From the NCBI GenBank assembly GCA_902613185.1, contig CACMGP010000001.1, positions 1 through 64,000 of the forward strand: DNA of 64,000 nucleotides, written 5' to 3'. This document shows, piece by piece, positions 60,559 to 64,000 of this stretch (within the stretch, counting starts at the first letter, position 1; the number at the start of each line of letters is the position of its first letter). The notes under the pieces are model-generated. The model searched no databases. It was not told where the DNA came from and was given only the letters and a program-made list of their open reading frames with translations. Both the position numbers and the translations under genes were made by a program. Source of the DNA: an uncultured Alphaproteobacteria bacterium. Lineage in GTDB: Bacteria; Pseudomonadota; Alphaproteobacteria; HIMB59.

Positions 60559-60864
60559 TTAGGATATTATTTTATTTTTTTCGTTATCCACTATTACTGG
60601 ACTCTCATAATATGTAATTTCTGGTTCAGAGTAACGTTCTGTAATCCACTTAATTCTATCTTCACAAAACCATGTTTTAGCATTTTCTATTGTTAAAAAA
60701 GTGTAGACTCCCCCAGCAAATCCATTTTCAATATCTGCAATATAATTTTTTCTCAGAAGTCCCTCTACATCTATATATATTTCAGAAGTTTCAATAAATT
60801 TTTCTTTAAGAGTTTTTAAATTAAGATCATCAGATATTTTAAATTTAACTAGGACTGTAATCAT
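60559..60864 (-). CDS. YdhR-like monooxygenase-family small protein
   Basis: A 101-aa dimeric alpha+beta-barrel protein. V-L-V-K-F-K-I at the start, G-L-L-R-K-N-Y-I-A, G-F-A-G-G-V-Y-T-F-L and the end Y-E-S-P-V-I-V-D-N match the YdhR/putative mono-oxygenase family. Role unknown; aromatic or quinone oxidation has been suggested for relatives. It stands between guaA and the aminotransferase on the same strand with small gaps. Confidence 0.75.
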   Translation of the reverse strand: MITVLVKFKISDDLNLKTLKEKFIETSEIYIDVEGLLRKNYIADIENGFAGGVYTFLTIENAKTWFCEDRIKWITERYSEPEITYYESPVIVDNEKNKIIS

Positions 60865-60916
60865 AGGTTTCTAATAATACTAAAAATTAAATATTTAATT
60901 ACAATATTTCTTTTTT

Positions 60917-63939
<3,023 letters not shown>

Positions 63940-63961
63940 TTATATTAAAATCAAGATCTGA

Positions 63962-64000
63962 CTAGGATAGTTTTCTTCCGTCATTGAGACCAGCTTCATA
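63962..64000 (-). CDS. Possible C-terminal end of an upstream gene
   Basis: The last 39 bases of the window, read on the minus strand, give an open frame of 12 codons ending in TAG (63964-63962): Y-E-A-G-L-N-D-G-R-K-L-S. It could be the C-terminus of a gene upstream of guaB, 40 bp away. Too short to identify; it may also be chance. Confidence 0.3.
   Translation of the reverse strand, partial: YEAGLNDGRKLS

Overview
The window is AT-rich (by eye roughly 30% G+C), densely coding chromosomal DNA. It most resembles a streamlined marine alphaproteobacterium of the SAR11 or HIMB59 kind. Three things support this: base composition, intergenic gaps that are mostly under 100 bp with many 4-20 bp gene overlaps, and gene orders typical of Alphaproteobacteria (recG/sdhE/mfd; mltB, RlpA-like, dac, tmk, holB, metG, tatD, PhnP-like). 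There is one tRNA and no rRNA. I saw no CRISPR array, intact insertion sequence or prophage. The lineage call is an inference; no marker gene was compared.

Layout. 1-4 kb: the 3' part of an SDR dehydrogenase, a beta-keto acid cleavage enzyme (BKACE), an orphan betaine/carnitine-type binding protein and a malonyl-CoA-synthetase-like ligase, possibly a quaternary-amine catabolic locus. 4-7 kb: a TIP30-like reductase, a histone-deacetylase-fold amidohydrolase, the biotin transporter component BioY, a small conserved protein and AroQ. 7-12 kb: a Ugp-type glycerol-3-phosphate ABC operon with two tandem ugpE permease genes and a hairpin after ugpB. 12-18 kb: NadE, Cfa, ThiL, MnmH, a DUF3108 protein, a split DUF2061 pair and small membrane proteins. 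18-24 kb: recG divergent from sdhE and mfd, with start codons interlocked in one CATG.

24-28 kb: a 2OG-Fe(II) oxygenase, a glycine-zipper lipoprotein, small alpha+beta-barrel proteins, tRNA-Ser(UGA) and a TSUP exporter. 28-36 kb: the cell-wall and housekeeping string from mltB through metG to a PhnP-like hydrolase and a YbaK-type deacylase. 37.0-37.5 kb: the only long non-coding stretch (521 bp). 37.5-48 kb: TypA, a DnaJ-domain protein, MsrA, a class IV aminotransferase, an M48 protease, an SRAP protein, an orphan TRAP binding protein, ProXp, YajQ, EamA and MFS transporters and a thioesterase. 48-54 kb: a GGT, MazG, TolC-like, LysR and ArgD series. 54.2-54.6 kb: a DsrE-family gene whose promoter carries two identical 17-bp palindromes 21 bp apart. 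54.8-56.3 kb: a secreted polysaccharide-lyase-like protein. 56.3-60.5 kb: an arginine operon (unrecognised P-loop protein, argC, divergent argB) behind an AlaC-like aminotransferase. 60.9-63.9 kb: the purine genes guaA and guaB.

Most genes lack a recognisable Shine-Dalgarno sequence. Clear ones precede two binding proteins and several small proteins, suggesting that strong ribosome binding is reserved for abundant or inducible products. The most promising leads are the arginine operon, the DsrE operator, the doubled ugpE and the split DUF2061 gene.
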